Shown here: piece after piece, positions 44,603-53,420 of the stretch
Layout: each line of letters begins with the position of its first letter
Numbering within the stretch: position 1 is the first letter of the stretch
From: Pseudanabaena biceps
GTDB lineage: Bacteria; Cyanobacteriota; Cyanobacteriia; Pseudanabaenales; Pseudanabaenaceae
Assembly: GCA_013361095.1 (NCBI GenBank)
Contig: JAATWA010000001.1
Coordinates: forward strand, 3,565,001 to 3,629,000
Length of the DNA: 64,000 bases
Reading direction: 5' to 3'
Translations under genes and position numbers: made by a program
Notes under the pieces: model-generated
Told to the model about the DNA's origin: nothing
Database searches by the model: none
What the model saw: only the letters and a program-made list of their open reading frames with translations

Positions 44603-44818
44603 AAATCTAAATTTCCTATTTTCTTTTACTTCAGCTTTTATTTCTTTATTGTCTTGCTTTAATGCCGACAGTTCGGTGTGGATTACTTCTATTTTGCCTA
44701 GAACTTCAGTACGGGCGACTTCCTGTTTTTGCTCTATTCGATTAATAGAACTTGTTATTCTGACTACACTAGCGAAGATTGCTAATGCAAAACTTGCTTC
44801 AACTATAAGAGGGGGCAT
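44585..44818 (-). CDS. Small membrane/coiled-coil protein, holin- or XhlA-like
   Basis: 77 residues: one N-terminal hydrophobic segment (VEASFALAIFASVVRI) followed by a long coiled coil (IEQKQEVARTEVLGKIEVIH, SALKQDNKEIKAEVK). This layout is like phage hemolysin/holin accessory proteins such as XhlA, but no family match is certain. Last of four minus-strand genes. Confidence 0.55.
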   Translation of the reverse strand: MPPLIVEASFALAIFASVVRITSSINRIEQKQEVARTEVLGKIEVIHTELSALKQDNKEIKAEVKENRKFRFSDRID

Positions 44819-44822
44819 GGAT

Positions 44823-45206
44823 TTATATATTTCCTATGAATAAATTACTGTTTAAATTAGCAACTACAACCCCTTCAGGCAATAGAATCTCATGGATTAC
44901 AACTTGACACTGAGTATTGATTTGTCTGTATGGAATTAGCTTTAACCGATAGTTGACGGCTTGGCTGCTATCGATTTTTATTAAATTCTTTGTTAACTTC
45001 AATTGCAGATTTTGACCATCAACAAATCCAACTTCACGAATAAACAATAGAGGCTGTAGATTGCCGAAAAATGCAGAATTACTTTTTAGTCTAGACAGAG
45101 AATTAATCTCTACAACCAAGTTTTGAGCAGTCATTTGCGTAGATAAAATCACTTCGCTCTTAAGGGCAAAGTTAATTGTTGATCGGTGCAAAAGTCTTGT
45201 ATTCAT
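44823..45206 (-). CDS. Hypothetical protein of phage-like block
   Basis: 127 residues, beta-rich (FALKSEVILSTQMTAQNLVV, LKLTKNLIKIDSSQAVNYRL), no membrane segment. Lies between two other small genes on the same strand with short gaps, so probably a structural or assembly protein. Not recognised. Confidence 0.55.
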   Translation of the reverse strand: MNTRLLHRSTINFALKSEVILSTQMTAQNLVVEINSLSRLKSNSAFFGNLQPLLFIREVGFVDGQNLQLKLTKNLIKIDSSQAVNYRLKLIPYRQINTQCQVVIHEILLPEGVVVANLNSNLFIGNI

Positions 45207-45233
45207 TTTTATTTGTAGAGATTAATCTTCAGA

Positions 45234-45683
45234 CTATTTCTTTGCCGCAGGTGACTTCTTCGCCGCAGGTTTAGCTTTTAATTTCTTGGAATCTCCCAAG
45301 ATTTGAGCTGCTCCAGCAGGGGTTTTGAAAACGATCGCCTTAGAGTTTTTCGCCAAAACTGTTTTGGCTAGCCCATAGCTGCAATTTGTGGGAATCACAA
45401 CCGAATAGAATGCAACACCGTCGGCACTGCAAAGCATCGATCGCTTGCCCGAACCTGTGCCTCCTGATCTGGGTAGGTACAAGCGTCCTTTTTTATCCTT
45501 AACCAATTTTGGAGCTGTCTTGGCTTCTGCCGCAGGTTTGAGCTTGATGTCAAGCGCCTTGATTGTGGATTCAGGGATTTTTGCAATTAATTGAACGGTG
45601 ACATCTTTCCCGCCTCGCTTGATTTTTTTAGAACCAAAAACAAGTGGGATTCGTCTACCAGTAGCGGGTCGTTTGCCAGCCAT
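45234..45683 (-). CDS. Hypothetical basic protein with KPAAKK tail
   Basis: 149 residues, strongly basic, ending AKPAAKKSPAAKK like a histone-H1 tail. The middle has KDKKGRLYLPRSGGTGSGKR and CSADGVAFYSVVIPTN. A ribosomal- or histone-like tail suggests contact with nucleic acid, possibly virion DNA. No family known to me. Confidence 0.6.
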   Translation of the reverse strand: MAGKRPATGRRIPLVFGSKKIKRGGKDVTVQLIAKIPESTIKALDIKLKPAAEAKTAPKLVKDKKGRLYLPRSGGTGSGKRSMLCSADGVAFYSVVIPTNCSYGLAKTVLAKNSKAIVFKTPAGAAQILGDSKKLKAKPAAKKSPAAKK

Positions 45684-45764
45684 AGTATTTATTTCCTAAA
45701 CAAAGAGTTTTTTGATGGTTAAACAGATAGAGAAAATAGATATCTCTATCTGTTTAATTGGGTT

Positions 45765-46271
45765 CTAAACGTAGTTAAGTGCGGTCAAGGTGACTTCGCC
45801 AGCCGAACCAAATGAAGGTGTGAAAGGAATCTGTGCAGCGATCGTTGCGATGCGAGTCTCTAGAGAGATATCGACACTGATGTTTGTAGGCTGATCAGTT
45901 TCAGGGGTGACTGCTTTTTCGGCAGCGCTTAGCTTTTGTGCGATTTCCAAAGTTACACCCATGAGGTTTGTAGACTTGGCATCACCTGTGCCGACATTAA
46001 AAGCGCTGTAAGTAGAACCTAAATAGTCAGTAGGCGCAACGACAAGACCGCCACTTGTGCTAAGGCTTTCACCAATAGGTAAAGAGATATTGATGTTGTA
46101 TGAAGAGCCGTCAAAGTCAGCGCTCATCGTGACATTATTCTTAGGGGCTTGACTTAAATTTGCAGCGTTGCGAGCTTTTTCAGCATCATTCAATTTGCGT
46201 GCAATTTCGACAAACGCGCCTGCCAAAGTTGTTGAGTTTAGATCCGAACCAGTAGCGACATATGCAGTCAT
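45765..46271 (-). CDS. Hypothetical protein with internal repeat, possible structural protein
   Basis: 168 residues, with two related units: STTLAGAFVEIARKLNDAEK near residue 13 and STNLMGVTLEIAQKLSAAEK near residue 100. Between them are beta-rich stretches (SYNINISLPIGES). The abundance of Ala, Ser, Thr and the duplication suit a virion or pilus-like structural protein; the family is not recognised. Transcribed away from the tail-fibre unit at 46478. Confidence 0.6.
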   Translation of the reverse strand: MTAYVATGSDLNSTTLAGAFVEIARKLNDAEKARNAANLSQAPKNNVTMSADFDGSSYNINISLPIGESLSTSGGLVVAPTDYLGSTYSAFNVGTGDAKSTNLMGVTLEIAQKLSAAEKAVTPETDQPTNISVDISLETRIATIAAQIPFTPSFGSAGEVTLTALNYV

Positions 46272-46477
46272 GATTTCTTATCCTTTGAAGTGGACTTATG
46301 GGATGTGTCAAAGGTATAAGAAGTCAAAATTATTTTGCAAATCGAAAATGCTGACTGGGGCGGGTTTTGAGGTGTCAAGATAACCCTTGGATGGTAGGGT
46401 ACAAGGTCGCCATTTCGTGTTGCAAAAAAAAGTTTTAAAAGCTTACTATCAGTCCATCAAATTAGCTTTTAAGTAAG

Positions 46478-46804
46478 ATGACAGCAATTATTAAAACAGG
46501 ATCACCATCAGCATCTCAGATCGTAATTCCCGCAAATATAGTGACACTTGAGCAACTGACTACATGGTGCTTGAGGGCATTATGGGAACTGCACAAAAAT
46601 TCAGATTTTTTCCCTGACAAGGATTTGCCGCCAGTTAGACGTATTCAGAAATCACCTTTTTTAAATGGTGCTGGTAGATCGTCTGTGCTGTGGTCTTTGT
46701 ACCTAACTAATGATTCAGATTTAGGTGTTGATACTACAAGGAAAGAATGGTTGTTTGCGGATGAGATTACCGATGCTGTGCCGTCTACCGCTTTCAATAC
46801 ATAA
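46478..46804 (+). CDS. Hypothetical protein of the fibre unit
   Basis: 108 residues, starts MTAIIKTGSPSASQIVIP and has TLEQLTTWCLRALWELHKNS. It is 21 bases ahead of the 450-residue fibre-like gene, with the same strand, so probably one operon. Function unknown. Confidence 0.55.
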   Translation: MTAIIKTGSPSASQIVIPANIVTLEQLTTWCLRALWELHKNSDFFPDKDLPPVRRIQKSPFLNGAGRSSVLWSLYLTNDSDLGVDTTRKEWLFADEITDAVPSTAFNT

Positions 46805-46825
46805 AAATAAAAATAAGAATATACA

Positions 46826-48178
46826 ATGACTCAATTCACCAAGATTTACGATCAATCACATAACTTTGTTGATGGGAATATCACAGTTGAAAATACCTTA
46901 AGCAATCTTGGCAAAGCTTATTTAGAAATGCTTGTAACTGGACTTTCTGACAGCTTAGGTTATCCAATTTTGCTCGGTTTTCTTTATCAAATTGATATTG
47001 ACTCGAAACGGTCAAAGCCTTATCCAATCGTATCTCAACGTCAAACTATTAATCTTGATTTATCGGAATGTGAGATTTTCCTTTTTATTCCATCAAATCG
47101 ACTCATTGACGATTACATTTTGAAGCTCTATTTATCGACAGAATCAGGTAGTAGTTCATCTATAGACTTGTCTGCTTATGCTCTTAGAGCTGATATTCCA
47201 TCGCTTAATAATTATGTTGATGATTCTGAATTAGCCTCGGCTTTAAGCAATTATGCTTTAGCATCTCAATTACCAGATTTATCGAATTATGTAACCAACT
47301 TTAGTCTAGCCAACGCTCTCGTTGACTACGTCCTAGCGGCTGATTTGCCAAGTAATAGCATTGGCATCTCTCAAAATTTTGTATCTATATCTGAAAACGT
47401 CACTTTAGAAAGCAATAAAAAATATCTAGCAGGAATATCAAATTTAATTTGTTCTTTGCCTGTTAATCCTGCAATTGGTGACGTTATTAATCTAGCTACT
47501 GGAAATTACACTTTTAGGATTAATCATGGCAATGCCAGTCAAAAGATTTTGAATTTAACTACTCAAACTACAGGCGATACTGATTCAGGAATTATTCTTA
47601 AGCCTTATAGCTCGATCGAGTTGAATTACTTAGGTTTTGATTTATGGGTGAGTGGTTTTAGAAACAGAACTATCAATAACTACACTCCCATTATTGGCGA
47701 ATCCACTCCGACTCTAAAAGCTTATACCGCAACACTTTTTAATAACGCTACTTTTACTGATGGCACTAACTTAAGCAATATCAATAACGATAGACTCGCT
47801 ACTGGCGGTGAATCTAGCGATAGTATGAACTCGAACTCTACTGTAGTTCAGGTGTTAGTCTCTTTCACTGATGCAATATTTTTAGATTATTTTGAATTTT
47901 ACAACGGGCAAGGAAATTACCCTACAGGCTATGCCAATCCCGATTACAAAACAAGTACTATCAATGTTTATTCTGGCAATAATTTAAGCAATCTTATTGG
48001 CGGTTTTAATCCTGTTTCTACTAATGGTATTAAACAAACTTTCAACGTAAACAATAATTCTCAAAAGTACAGTAACTATATTTTTGAGTTTATTAGAGTT
48101 GGAGGTACTAGTGTAGGAGTTTTAGAACTTGATTTATTTGGTAGGCAGTCAGTAGGCGGCGAAACTATAGCGGTTTAA
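46826..48178 (+). CDS. Tail-fibre-like protein
   Basis: 450 residues, Asn/Ser/Thr-rich. At about 115-175 it has repeated YALxxxxPxLxNYV units (YALRADIPSLNNYVDDSELA, NYALASQLPDLSNYV, DYVLAADLPS), the kind of heptad-like repeats seen in trimeric phage tail fibres. The C-terminal part resembles a beta-sandwich binding domain (FLDYFEFYNGQGNYPTGYAN). This may be the receptor-binding protein of the phage-like element. Confidence 0.7.
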   Translation: MTQFTKIYDQSHNFVDGNITVENTLSNLGKAYLEMLVTGLSDSLGYPILLGFLYQIDIDSKRSKPYPIVSQRQTINLDLSECEIFLFIPSNRLIDDYILKLYLSTESGSSSSIDLSAYALRADIPSLNNYVDDSELASALSNYALASQLPDLSNYVTNFSLANALVDYVLAADLPSNSIGISQNFVSISENVTLESNKKYLAGISNLICSLPVNPAIGDVINLATGNYTFRINHGNASQKILNLTTQTTGDTDSGIILKPYSSIELNYLGFDLWVSGFRNRTINNYTPIIGESTPTLKAYTATLFNNATFTDGTNLSNINNDRLATGGESSDSMNSNSTVVQVLVSFTDAIFLDYFEFYNGQGNYPTGYANPDYKTSTINVYSGNNLSNLIGGFNPVSTNGIKQTFNVNNNSQKYSNYIFEFIRVGGTSVGVLELDLFGRQSVGGETIAV

Positions 48179-48226
48179 ATATTGTTAACTTAACTGTTAA
48201 CTTAACTTTTTCTTACGGGTTTGATT

Positions 48227-50293
48227 ATGGCAACAATAGAACAAATTAGAGCGCTTGAAATAGCTTTTAATAAATCTGCTAAAGATCCAAATGCTTTACC
48301 AGTAAGAGTCACTGCAAGTAATGGGTTATACCGTCAACCACCTAGCGCACCTTCTGCAATTCCAGTAAATTTGCCTAGGGGCTTAACTGATACAGGAAAA
48401 TCTAATGTTGCAGTACCGTCCACAGCTTCAGGAATCTCAAAGCCTAACGTAATCCAGAATATCCCTCAAGCAGCCGCTAATCTCGGTAATGGGGCGATCG
48501 CCTTGGCTAGAACTCCTATCGATCGCCAAACTGTTTCCAGTCTGGCTAATAGAGCTGGCAGCTTAGCCGAAACCGTTTCCAACGGTGCTAGTAGGGCTGC
48601 TGGTGTTCTAGTTGTTGGTAGTGAGCTGGTTAATTTAGCTAGAAAACCAAGCCTAGGCAGTGCAGCAAGAGCTTTAGGAGCTGGTTTGCTTTTAGTACCT
48701 AATCCTTACGCTAAAGCGGCTGGCTTAGTTTTAAGTGTTTTGGGTACAATTGCTCAAATGTTTGAGTCTCCAGAAAACTTAAAAAAGAATCCTGATAGCG
48801 GTAATGCTAATGGAATAGATACTGCTACTCAACCTATCGGTGTTGCTGGGGAGGGTTATGCTCTAGAGTTTGCTGTAGTTGTCCCTGATGGCTCTATTAG
48901 ATATGTTGTAGGAGCCGACACAAGCGCTCAACCTCACTCGGTCGCACAGATTATTCAATACGGTGCTGGCTCTTTCTCTAGCTATACAGCTCCAATTTCA
49001 GGCGGTGTATCTATTACTGCTGGCAATGGGTTTGATGTAGGAGGACAATATCAGTCTGGTAATTATCTTTCTGGCTTTGGATTAAATGCTGCTCAATCTG
49101 CTTATATTAATCAGGCAGTGAGATTGTCTGATAGTTCGCCTGTAGTCTCAAATGGCGGCGGCGATACTGGATATTCGCCATCTGCAAATCAAGATGGTTA
49201 TAGCGCCCCTGATTATGAAAATCTAAAAGATAATTTAATTTCTATAAAAGATGCTATTAATCAAAGAAATTTAAGTGATACTCAAAAAGATAATTTAAAA
49301 GACAATTTAAAAGATATATTCCCTAAAAATAACAATGGAATTACGCCAAGAGCAGAAAACAGAACGCCCGAACCCGCTTTAGCGCCTAACAAAACATTGC
49401 AATTTTCAACTAATTCTTTAGGTGATTTACGCAATCCTTTTCTTAATTATGTTGATGAAAATGGCAATCCTTTGCAAAGTACAGATGTTAACGGTAAGCC
49501 AATTATTAGCAAGGATTATGTGCCTAATAAAACACCGACTCCAAATCAGGATTTAACTAAAGCACCTGTGCCAACTAAAGTTCCTGATAATTTACCCAAA
49601 ACGTCAACCCCTCCAACTGCTTCACCAACGGCACTAAATGATAGATTCAAAGATCCGAAAGATTGCAAGTTTTCTTGCAGTGCGCTTGCTGACTGTTTTG
49701 TTGACTTGAGTGTGGCTATTTTTGATGGTTGTAACGATGACGGCACGGCGAAGACTAAACAGATCACTATTCAGGTTTTGCCGAAGGATAAGGCTAAGAC
49801 TGAGGCTTCATTTAAGGAGTTTCTTGATATTCAGTCTAGGGAATGTAGTTTGAATGATCGCGTACGGACTACACCTGATTATTGGCTAATTAGAAGAGGG
49901 CAAATTCCACAGGCGATTATTCTGTTTAAGACTACGACTAAACAGGAGAATGGAGAATATAGTTATTATCAGCTTCAAATACCTCATTATAATGGAGCTA
50001 AGAATTCTAAGCCATCAATTCCTAGTTATCAGAAAGGGGAATTTATGGCAATTTATGAATGCTTGGATGGTTCCCAAATGCAAGTTTATGCCGCGAGTGA
50101 TGCTGAGGCGAAGAGGGTGATTAATGCGATGGAAAGATATATCAATCCTAGGATGAGAATGAAGGATAAGAACAACATCAAAACGGGTAAGCGTGGCGGT
50201 TTAGCTAAGGTTTCCGTTAAACCAATTAGGCTTGATTTTAGTTCTCAAGGTCAGGCTAGATCGTCTCCTGATTGGAGTATCCCACTAAAATAA
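48227..50293 (+). CDS. Large modular hypothetical protein, possible virion/adsorption protein
   Basis: 688 residues from ATG 48227 (a TTG two codons earlier is possible). Modules: an N-terminal linker; an Ala/Gly-rich hydrophobic stretch near residues 145-185 (ARALGAGLLLVPNPYAKAAG); a Gly/Ser region; a Pro/Thr linker (TPTPNQDLTKAPVPTKVPDN); and a Cys-containing C-terminal domain (CKFSCSALADCFVDLSVAIF, DYWLIRRGQIPQAIILFKT). The pattern of linkers and a terminal Cys domain recalls adsorption proteins. Not recognised as a family. Confidence 0.6.
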   Translation: MATIEQIRALEIAFNKSAKDPNALPVRVTASNGLYRQPPSAPSAIPVNLPRGLTDTGKSNVAVPSTASGISKPNVIQNIPQAAANLGNGAIALARTPIDRQTVSSLANRAGSLAETVSNGASRAAGVLVVGSELVNLARKPSLGSAARALGAGLLLVPNPYAKAAGLVLSVLGTIAQMFESPENLKKNPDSGNANGIDTATQPIGVAGEGYALEFAVVVPDGSIRYVVGADTSAQPHSVAQIIQYGAGSFSSYTAPISGGVSITAGNGFDVGGQYQSGNYLSGFGLNAAQSAYINQAVRLSDSSPVVSNGGGDTGYSPSANQDGYSAPDYENLKDNLISIKDAINQRNLSDTQKDNLKDNLKDIFPKNNNGITPRAENRTPEPALAPNKTLQFSTNSLGDLRNPFLNYVDENGNPLQSTDVNGKPIISKDYVPNKTPTPNQDLTKAPVPTKVPDNLPKTSTPPTASPTALNDRFKDPKDCKFSCSALADCFVDLSVAIFDGCNDDGTAKTKQITIQVLPKDKAKTEASFKEFLDIQSRECSLNDRVRTTPDYWLIRRGQIPQAIILFKTTTKQENGEYSYYQLQIPHYNGAKNSKPSIPSYQKGEFMAIYECLDGSQMQVYAASDAEAKRVINAMERYINPRMRMKDKNNIKTGKRGGLAKVSVKPIRLDFSSQGQARSSPDWSIPLK

Positions 50294-50295
50294 CT

Positions 50296-50772
50296 ATGCC
50301 TTATTCTGATGCTGAGATAGAGAATATTACTCAACAAATAGATGCTTCTATGAGAAGTCTATTTATAGAAACTTGTCGTCTTTATCAGCTTGAGAGAGAG
50401 TTCAATTATCAGAACTATGGCAAGTATCCTTATCGAGACAGAAAGAATTCTGTGCAGATATTAGCGGATTTTAATGTGATGGCTTATAGCGTCAATGGAC
50501 TATTTGTTGATGAGGGGTCTTACGTCAAGGTTTATCCGCCACTGGTGATCGAGCGGATTGAGATCATGCTGACCCAGATCGATGAGATTTATGTTACTCA
50601 GCGAGATCTTGAGGGTAATGAGGATACTAGGTTAGTTCTTTACTCAGAAATTTATTCGCCTGTGAAAATAACTGAGTTTGTTGAGGTTGAGGATGTTGAG
50701 GTACAGACTATTCAGTATTTATTTCCGTTTACTGCGTCTCAAAATGGCAATGCTACGGTTTTAAGTTTATAA
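50296..50772 (+). CDS. Hypothetical protein of the fibre unit
   Basis: 158 residues from ATG 50296, 2 bases after the upstream stop. Acidic, rich in Tyr/Ile (SLFIETCRLYQLEREFNYQN, LVIERIEIMLTQIDEIYVT). Ends at a HIP1 hairpin terminator. Unknown function; layout suggests the last gene of the operon starting at 46478. Confidence 0.6.
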   Translation: MPYSDAEIENITQQIDASMRSLFIETCRLYQLEREFNYQNYGKYPYRDRKNSVQILADFNVMAYSVNGLFVDEGSYVKVYPPLVIERIEIMLTQIDEIYVTQRDLEGNEDTRLVLYSEIYSPVKITEFVEVEDVEVQTIQYLFPFTASQNGNATVLSL

Positions 50773-50805
50773 AAAAGGCGATCGCTAATTTAGCGATCGC
50801 CTTTT
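50773..50805. terminator. HIP1-core hairpin terminator
   Basis: AAAAGGCGATCGCT and AGCGATCGCCTTTT around AATTT, at the end of the fibre operon. Confidence 0.85.
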
Positions 50806-50833
50806 ATAATTTGAGGGTGAATCAGGAAAATCA

Positions 50834-50992
50834 ATGTATGCAATCGAAAAACAAATAACAAGGTTTGAACAGCCGAGCGTCTGGGTTAGATACAACAAAT
50901 ATACTTACGACAAGGCGACGGCTAAACAGGAGTTACATTTTTTGAGACGATCGCATCGTGATATTAGTTTTAAGATGGTCAAGGTTGAATAA
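50834..50992 (+). CDS. Small basic hypothetical protein
   Basis: 52 residues: MYAIEKQITRFEQPSVWVRY... ELHFLRRSHRDISFKMVKVE. It sits between two HIP1 hairpins as a single-gene unit. Its conserved-looking length and codon use support a real gene; function unknown. Confidence 0.5.
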   Translation: MYAIEKQITRFEQPSVWVRYNKYTYDKATAKQELHFLRRSHRDISFKMVKVE

Positions 50993-51033
50993 CGAGAAAG
51001 GCGATCGCTAACTCAGCGATCGCCTTTCTCGTT
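50991..51033. terminator. HIP1-core hairpin terminator (19-bp arms)
   Basis: AACGAGAAAGGCGATCGCT and complement around AACTC, between convergent genes; nearly the same hairpin recurs at 63066-63099. Confidence 0.9.
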
Positions 51034-51377
51034 TACAGGTATCTGCCTGTATCCCTATCAATCCGCGATCGCGATCGCGGATTATTTGTGGATCTATAAC
51101 CTGTTGTCTTGCCTTTATCTAGCTCGTATTTGATACCTAGCACCAATAAAACTAAAATTATTGGGGTAAATCCGACTATTACAAACGCTTGTCCCGTAGT
51201 CATTCCAAGAGTTTTTAGATACTGTGCTAGAGGGAAGCTAATCGCTACTAAAAAGAAGCCGCTTAAACCCCATAGAAAATATTTTATAAATTTTGCAAGT
51301 CCAGAAAATTGGAGAAAAACCCAACAGATTACACCGATCGCGATCGCAAAACACCCAATCCCCAAAATCATGCTCAT
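51033..51377 (-). CDS. Three-helix membrane protein, unknown
   Basis: 114 residues with three hydrophobic segments (MILGIGCFAIAIGVICWVFL, YFLWGLSGFFLVAISFPLA, AFVIVGFTPIILVLLVLGI) and a basic cytoplasmic tail. Part of a four-gene minus-strand unit with the left XRE repressor. A membrane role in exclusion or lysis is possible. Confidence 0.6.
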   Translation of the reverse strand: MSMILGIGCFAIAIGVICWVFLQFSGLAKFIKYFLWGLSGFFLVAISFPLAQYLKTLGMTTGQAFVIVGFTPIILVLLVLGIKYELDKGKTTGYRSTNNPRSRSRIDRDTGRYL

Positions 51378-51383
51378 GGTTGA

Positions 51384-51602
51384 TTATTCTTTCTTTACAG
51401 ATTTTGCAACTACCAAGTAAACCACACCCGCAACTATCCCAAAACCCGCAGCCGCCACTGGGCGATCTAACATCCAAATCGCCCAGTTATCTAAGTCATT
51501 AATCACGAAGTAAATTTGTCTTATTAGCCATGCTGTGCCTTGTACCACCACAAAGGCGACTGCTACTGTTATCAAGGCTCTGAGGTAAATGTTTTCTGGC
51601 AT
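51384..51602 (-). CDS. Small two-helix membrane protein, unknown
   Basis: 72 residues with two hydrophobic segments (LITVAVAFVVVQGTAWLI, VAAAGFGIVAGVVYLVVA) and a KSVKKE tail. It is 6 bases upstream of the three-helix gene and directly follows the 66-residue gene. Confidence 0.6.
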   Translation of the reverse strand: MPENIYLRALITVAVAFVVVQGTAWLIRQIYFVINDLDNWAIWMLDRPVAAAGFGIVAGVVYLVVAKSVKKE

Positions 51603-51803
51603 TTACTTCTCCCAGTCAGTCAGCGAAACCAGATCTCCGTTCATGGTAAAGGTAAAGGTTTTGGGTCTATCGTCAATATCAACATTAAAGACAATTTTGT
51701 CGTTTTCAATATTGATATGCTCTACAGCAAACTCTTGGTCATACAAGAGTTCTACTAATTTTTTAACCTTTTCAATCAAAGACATTAAAAGCTCTTCGTT
51801 CAT
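51603..51803 (-). CDS. Small hypothetical acidic protein
   Basis: 66 residues (MNEELLMSLIEKVKKLVELL, IVFNVDIDDRPKTFTF), soluble. Overlaps the end of the XRE gene by 4 bases, so it is translated with it. Function unknown. Confidence 0.55.
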   Translation of the reverse strand: MNEELLMSLIEKVKKLVELLYDQEFAVEHINIENDKIVFNVDIDDRPKTFTFTMNGDLVSLTDWEK

Positions 51804-52159
51804 CTTCCTGCACTCTCCGCGATCGCTAACAATTTTTCAGAAACAACGTGATCTATAACAGCGATTTGATTCAAGCTCATACGCATTGACTTAATCTTCC
51901 CTACAAGACTCTCAAACTCTGATGATGAGGCTTTGCCACCCTTTAGACAGTCATGCAAATTGTCTAGACTCATCCCCAAAACTCTGGAAATAGCTAGCAA
52001 ATTATGGTGATCAGGTTCAGAAATGCAATTTTCCCAACCAGTCACGGCGGTATGGGTTACACCAAGAAGCCTAGCAAAAGCAGACTTACTCATTGAGCCT
52101 CGTTTTTGCTTTATTAATTCTGCTAGTTTTTCACGCTCTTCTAGTGTCATAGCGCTCAT
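51800..52159 (-). CDS. XRE-family repressor of the left early operon
   Basis: 119 residues. HTH_3 domain: KSAFARLLGVTHTAVTGWEN with the recognition helix near 40. The C-terminal tail VVSEKLLAIAESAGR matches that of the second XRE protein at 62286. Divergent from the RHH gene at 52268 with a repeat-rich 108-bp gap between them. It is probably the immunity repressor or switch of the left replication operon. Confidence 0.85.
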   Translation of the reverse strand: MSAMTLEEREKLAELIKQKRGSMSKSAFARLLGVTHTAVTGWENCISEPDHHNLLAISRVLGMSLDNLHDCLKGGKASSSEFESLVGKIKSMRMSLNQIAVIDHVVSEKLLAIAESAGR

Positions 52160-52267
52160 GCGTAAATGCTTACATTCAACATTACATTAATTCATTGAAT
52201 AAATGCTTGCACTATTGAATGTACTTATGCAATTATTGAAAGTGCAAATTCAATCTTGCATTTACTA
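52160..52267. promoter_or_regulatory. Left operator/promoter region with TTGAA half-sites
   Basis: An AT-rich gap between divergent XRE and RHH genes. It contains TTACATTCAA (52170), TTGAATAAAT (52195), TTGAATGTAC (52215) and TTGAAAGTGC (52236), variants of one half-site on both strands. They fit binding by the XRE and/or RHH protein. Confidence 0.6.
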
Positions 52268-52459
52268 ATGTCAAACAAAGTTCCATTACAATCACGCATT
52301 GACGAAGACCTCGATCTTCAGCTACGACAAATAGCTGCAAAGCATCGCAAACGCCCTAACGCTATTGTTGACGCGGCGCTTCGCCATTGCTTTTCAAGTC
52401 GCCATTTCTTGGCAAAACTCGAAGACCTATTCACCAAAAAAGAAGAGATCGACACCTAG
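52268..52459 (+). CDS. Ribbon-helix-helix DNA-binding protein
   Basis: 63 residues from ATG 52268. PLQSRIDEDLDLQLRQIAAK provides the beta-strand and first helix, AIVDAALRHCF the second, as in CopG/Arc-type proteins. The C-terminus HFLAKLEDLFTKKEEIDT parallels that of the right-hand copy (61983-62162). First gene of the left early operon, whose terminator-like hairpin overlaps its last codons. Confidence 0.75.
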   Translation: MSNKVPLQSRIDEDLDLQLRQIAAKHRKRPNAIVDAALRHCFSSRHFLAKLEDLFTKKEEIDT

Positions 52460-52492
52460 ATTTGCCCCTAGAAAGTCGATCTCTTCTTTTTT
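52436..52492 (+). terminator. Terminator-like hairpin overlapping the RHH gene end
   Basis: AAAAAAGAAGAGATCGAC and its complement (18 bp) ending in T7. The left arm lies in the RHH codons for KKEEID. The same arrangement occurs in the right-hand operon. Confidence 0.8.
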
Positions 52493-52518
52493 TGCATAAC
52501 CCACAAACAAACAAGACT

Positions 52519-52710
52519 ATGCAGCCAAACAATCTTACAGCAACCATCTGGTTAAGCCCATATCGAATTTCTTTCACTACCAGTGACCACGAATTCACGG
52601 GAGCCATTAACCGACCTGACCCCGATCTGCTTCAGAAGACTCTCCAACGTCTTTACGCATACCTAATCATCGAAGGCTATTCACCCCTGATTCTTCACAC
52701 AGAGCATTAA
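52519..52710 (+). CDS. Hypothetical early protein A (left copy)
   Basis: 63 residues; about 85 percent alike to the right-hand protein at 61737. Core: TATIWLSPYRISFTTSDHEF, TLQRLYAYLIIEGYSPLIL. Soluble. Conservation between the two operons shows it is a real gene; function unknown. Confidence 0.7.
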   Translation: MQPNNLTATIWLSPYRISFTTSDHEFTGAINRPDPDLLQKTLQRLYAYLIIEGYSPLILHTEH

Positions 52711-52714
52711 CACC

Positions 52715-52978
52715 ATGAAAGACATTGGATATTACGCAGGATTTCTCGCGATCGAGCAACAGCAAACCATTAAAAGCTACGAACTACATCAGCTTTGCAG
52801 TCTATTGGCACTAACCAGTCAAGAAATTCTTGAAAAGCATGACAATCCCAAATCCAAAAAAGGCGTATCAACATTCCTGTACGCAACCATGAGCGAGCTT
52901 AGCAGTCGCCATCAGGTTTCTCTGGTTCGAGCATTGTGCGATCGCATTGAACAAAAACTCATTGAGGTAGAAGGGTGA
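52715..52978 (+). CDS. Hypothetical early protein B (left copy)
   Basis: 87 residues; starts MKDIGYYAGFL and ends RALCDRIEQKLIE, as does the right-hand copy at 61475 (MKDIGYYAGFL, RGLCDRIEDKLME); the middle differs. Helical, soluble. Start codon lies 4 bases after protein A. Confidence 0.7.
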   Translation: MKDIGYYAGFLAIEQQQTIKSYELHQLCSLLALTSQEILEKHDNPKSKKGVSTFLYATMSELSSRHQVSLVRALCDRIEQKLIEVEG

Positions 52979-53415
52979 TGAGTAACGTATTGCCAAGTGA
53001 AGCGATCGCAAAGGAAATCTTTGAGCTTGAATTAAACCCAAAAGCCTTATTACTCAACGAACTCACAGACTCAGTACTACAACCTCAGGAAGGATTGAAA
53101 AACTTAAACCTAAGCGCTGATGCTACCCAGTGGACAAAATCACTAACAACCATTGAGACACTAACAATCATCCAAGCCCTAGCACACTCACTACAAGCCG
53201 AACTTATACGAAATTCGGAAGAGCAAAAACTAGAAGATCCCCAGGACCAATTTAGTTTTGCAGAGTTCAGAGCAGAACAAGGACATCAAACCTGTCCCTG
53301 TGGCGATATGGATGTTTACTCATGTGCTGGCGAGTGTGGATTTCTTGATACAGCCATTTTCGGGGTTATACCTCAACCACTAACTGGCGTAGATCTAGAC
53401 AATTTCGACTATTAA
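52978..53415 (+). CDS. Hypothetical protein with Cys cluster (left operon only)
   Basis: 145 residues from ATG 52978 (GTG 52975 also possible), overlapping the previous stop by one base. A helical N-terminal part is followed by CPCGDMDVYSCAGECGF, which could bind zinc or an iron-sulphur cluster. No similar protein lies in the right operon. Followed 5 bases later by the first 35-bp hairpin repeat. Confidence 0.65.
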   Translation: MSNVLPSEAIAKEIFELELNPKALLLNELTDSVLQPQEGLKNLNLSADATQWTKSLTTIETLTIIQALAHSLQAELIRNSEEQKLEDPQDQFSFAEFRAEQGHQTCPCGDMDVYSCAGECGFLDTAIFGVIPQPLTGVDLDNFDY

Positions 53416-53420
53416 CCAAT

